Below, in pieces: positions 33,113 through 34,671 of a stretch of 34,671 bases of DNA. Source of the DNA: Bacillota bacterium (GTDB lineage: Bacteria > Bacillota > Sulfobacillia > JAJZYS01 > JAJYTV01); the NCBI GenBank assembly GCA_021793215.1, contig JAJYTE010000030.1, forward strand, positions 1-34,671. The letters run 5' to 3'. The notes beneath the pieces are model-generated. The model worked only from the letters and a program-made list of their open reading frames with translations, did no database searches and was not told where the DNA came from. Positions within the stretch are counted from its first letter, which is position 1. Each line of letters opens with the position of its first letter. Both the position numbers and the translations under genes were made by a program.

Positions 33113-33472
33113 CTACTTCTCCGCCGAGATCGGAGGCACTGGGAGGTTCGGGTTCACGCCGAACACCGCCTTGAAGTTGCGGTTGATCTTCGCGACGATG
33201 CTCGCGGCTTCGGCGGTGGCGGACGCGTAGAAGACGCTGGCCAGGTACCCGTTCGACTGCGCACCGAACCCGAACGCCAGTACGACGAGAATCTTCAGGA
33301 GGTCGCCTGCGACGAAGTCGGCCAAATAGGCGAGGTTGAAGTTGTGCTGCTTTACCGCAGCGGCCACGCCAAGGACGACGTTGGCGAACACCAGCGCAAG
33401 CAAGGTCACCATGGCTGTCTCTAGCGGCGGATACCCGGACACGAACTCGATGAGGCTTCGCAGCAACACCAT
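33113..33472 (-). CDS. Phage holin family-like membrane protein
   Basis: A 119-residue protein with three hydrophobic segments (about 18-40, 48-72 and 77-97) and a short charged C-terminus. The layout and the FANVVLGVAAAVKQ and EAASIVAKINRNF stretches resemble the phage_holin_4 group, whose chromosomal members may act in autolysis or protein release. No endolysin or other phage gene is nearby. ATG 33472 has AGGGAG 7 bases upstream. It is divergent from the ECF-like sigma gene. Confidence 0.6.
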   Translation of the reverse strand: MVLLRSLIEFVSGYPPLETAMVTLLALVFANVVLGVAAAVKQHNFNLAYLADFVAGDLLKILVVLAFGFGAQSNGYLASVFYASATAEAASIVAKINRNFKAVFGVNPNLPVPPISAEK

Positions 33473-33581
33473 CTGCCCACTCCCTCTGCAAGGGGGCCGC
33501 GTCCACGCAGCGCGGGGAGCTAGGTCGGCCCCGTGTCAGCGTATGGCGCGAAGGAGAGTCCGCTCCTGAAGGACAACCCAC

Positions 33582-33607
33582 GGAACCAACCGGCGGTGCG
33601 CGGCGTG
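33582..33607 (+). promoter_or_regulatory. Candidate ECF-type promoter of the anchored sigma gene
   Basis: GGAAC (33582-33586), 17 bases and CGTG (33604-33607) match the common ECF promoter layout. They lie about 40 bases before ATG 33647, consistent with self-activation. Confidence 0.35.
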
Positions 33608-33646
33608 TTAAGGGGTGAATGCAGTCCGAAAGGCGGGAACCGTTCG

Positions 33647-34321
33647 ATGCGCGCCGCGCATGAGCATGAATTCGACCGTTTCTACGGGCAGCGCGAACCT
33701 CAGGTCATGCGATTTCTCATCGGCATGCTCGGCGACCCTAGCCTCGCGGCCGACGCTGCCTCCCGCACCTGGCTTCGCTACCTGCGCTACGCAGAGCGGC
33801 CGACGCCGCGGCTTGATGTCGCACTCTTGATGGCTGTTGCCCGCAACGCCGTGCGTGAGACCATCCGGTGCCATCCTGGTGGGCTGGACCACGGGCAGTG
33901 GCCAGGCGAATGGGATCCGGGCGACGCGATCGCGCTCGCGCTCTGCGTCACCCGACTGCCGACAGTGGAACGCGCCGTCGTGCTCATGCATTACGCCCTC
34001 GGGCTGCGGCGGGAGGAAACACTCCGTGCCCTCGGGCTCAGCGAAGCAGCGCTTCAAGCACACCTTGGGGCCGCCATCGGGCGGCTGTGCGCCGAGTGCA
34101 GCACGCCTGCGCGAAGGCAAGGACACGCTGAGGATCGTCTGGAACGGGCGCTGCGTGGACTCGGGCCCGCCTACGATCGACTGATCGAGGGAGGTCCTGC
34201 GCTCACCGCGCATCGCCCGTTCCTGCATCGCTTGGGCGGCCGCAGGCGACTTGGTCGCCGGCTGCTGCTGGCGACCGCGCTCGGCGCCGCCATAGCCTTC
34301 ACGATCCTCGCCGCCCGTTAG
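33647..34321 (+). CDS. ECF-like sigma factor with C-terminal membrane segment
   Basis: A 224-residue protein. Residues 5-80 resemble sigma region 2 (FYGQREPQVMRFLIGMLGD, AADAASRTWLRYLRY) and about 105-155 resemble region 4 (LPTVERAVVLMHYALGLRRE, then LGLSEAALQAHLGAAIGRL). A basic stretch (GGRRRLGRR) and a single hydrophobic helix (LLLATALGAAIAFTILAA) end the protein, so it may be held at the membrane. ATG 33647 is the first start that keeps only the family core; the frame is open to 33533. No anti-sigma gene is adjacent. It lies between a holin-like gene and a spore-protein gene. Confidence 0.75.
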   Translation: MRAAHEHEFDRFYGQREPQVMRFLIGMLGDPSLAADAASRTWLRYLRYAERPTPRLDVALLMAVARNAVRETIRCHPGGLDHGQWPGEWDPGDAIALALCVTRLPTVERAVVLMHYALGLRREETLRALGLSEAALQAHLGAAIGRLCAECSTPARRQGHAEDRLERALRGLGPAYDRLIEGGPALTAHRPFLHRLGGRRRLGRRLLLATALGAAIAFTILAAR

Positions 34322-34360
34322 ACACCGCCGACTGGAACGTTGCCCGTCATCCCACGCAAC

Positions 34361-34391
34361 TGAACGACTTCGCCGTGTCCGGTGCACACTA
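34361..34391 (+). promoter_or_regulatory. Candidate sigma-G (forespore) promoter of the SASP gene
   Basis: TGAACG (34361-34366), 18 bases and CACACTA (34385-34391) resemble the Bacillus sigma-G consensus TGAATA-N17/18-CATACTA (4 of 6 and 6 of 7). A start near 34398 would leave the ribosome site GAGAGGGGG intact. Confidence 0.5.
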
Positions 34392-34420
34392 GGTTCGCCA
34401 CCGAGAGAGGGGGACTTCGA

Positions 34421-34600
34421 CTGGCGCAGCGGATGAGCGAGCGCCTGAAGTACGAACTGTCTCGGGAACTCGGCGTACGCGACATCGTCGATCGTGAGGG
34501 CTGGGGCGGTGTCTCCGCCCGCAACTGCGGGAGACTCGTGCAGTTGGCGATTCAACGAGCCGAAGAAGCACTCGCGAACGGTGGCGGGGAGGAGCGCTAA
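34421..34600 (+). CDS. Small acid-soluble spore protein, alpha/beta type
   Basis: SASPs coat and protect DNA in dormant spores and are degraded at germination. The protein has about 59 residues, with the N-terminal DNA-binding helix RLKYELSRELGVRD, then REGWGGVSARNCG and a second helix LVQLAIQRAEEAL, the layout of clostridial-type SASPs. The germination-protease site, E-I/F-A in Bacillus, reads E-L-S. The start is unusual: AGGGGG ends 7 bases before CTG 34421, while ATG 34433 is 19 bases away and GTG 34382 precedes the likely transcription start. ATG 34433 is the conservative alternative. It is strong evidence for an endospore former. Confidence 0.85.
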   Translation: MAQRMSERLKYELSRELGVRDIVDREGWGGVSARNCGRLVQLAIQRAEEALANGGGEER

Positions 34601-34614
34601 AGCGCTCCTCCTTT
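34588..34614 (+). terminator. Terminator overlapping the SASP stop codon
   Basis: GGAGGAGCGCT-AA-AGCGCTCCTCC, an 11-bp stem followed by TTT, begins inside the last SASP codons. The TAA stop lies at the loop. Confidence 0.75.
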
Positions 34615-34671
34615 GGGTCTCGTGTGCCAAGCAATGGCTCCGTGCACGAATGGCCCGGTCGTGTTGCGCTG

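Noticed and set aside
33113-33472. Holin-like gene as a sign of a prophage
   Set aside because: No other phage gene, attachment site or integrase is nearby. Chromosomal holin-like proteins are common in spore formers.

Overview
The window is GC-rich bacterial chromosome, densely coding, with many GTG and TTG starts that are each preceded by a good GGAGG-type ribosome site. A small acid-soluble spore protein gene at the right end, with a plausible forespore sigma-G promoter, points to an endospore former. MurE carries the DNPR motif of meso-diaminopimelate-adding enzymes, and a CsoR-like operator precedes a redoxin gene. Together these suggest a high-GC Bacillota (Firmicutes) lineage, perhaps near Sulfobacillus, Symbiobacterium, Thermaerobacter or Limnochordia. 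The genus is inference. There is no phage, insertion sequence, CRISPR array, rRNA or tRNA that I can support.

Layout. 1-126: N-terminus of EF-Tu, leaving the window on the minus strand. 301-5330: histidine operon hisC, hisG, hisB, hisH, hisA, hisF, hisIE, mostly translationally coupled; hisD and hisZ are absent here. 5341-7915: an ECF sigma/anti-sigma pair divergent from a DUF4097-type surface protein and a membrane protein, with a 10-bp-periodic repeat between them. 8061-10409: cupredoxin lipoprotein, then a mutY-mazG repair pair. 10553-12561: soluble chemoreceptor with a C-terminal sensor, and an unknown protein. 12651-15028: LytR-CpsA-Psr protein and a D,D-carboxypeptidase. 15065-17904: minus-strand operon of a small membrane protein, a UbiB/ABC1 kinase-like protein and an alpha/beta hydrolase. 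18134-18662: redoxin plus groES without groEL. 18777-20249: murE. 20238-25554: minus-strand aminotransferase, lipoprotein, YcaQ-type glycosylase, a second D,D-carboxypeptidase and an aldo/keto reductase. 25743-26903: beta-propeller lipoprotein. 27012-28211: a PadR/membrane-protein pair broken by four frameshifts. 28246-30525: MFS transporter and ornithine cyclodeaminase-family enzyme. 30615-32923: small membrane protein, ApbE flavin transferase and a two-haem ferric-reductase-like protein. 33113-34600: holin-like protein, an ECF-like sigma factor fused to a membrane anchor, and the spore protein.

Themes. Cell-envelope and spore functions recur (two D,D-carboxypeptidases, MurE, LCP, SASP, two ECF modules). 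The most unusual parts are the divergent ECF locus with its 10-bp repeat and a probable ATC start, the membrane-anchored sigma next to holin and SASP genes, the flavin/haem cassette with no visible flavin acceptor, and the redoxin-groES operon under a CsoR-like operator. All calls come from reading the sequence; no database search was run.
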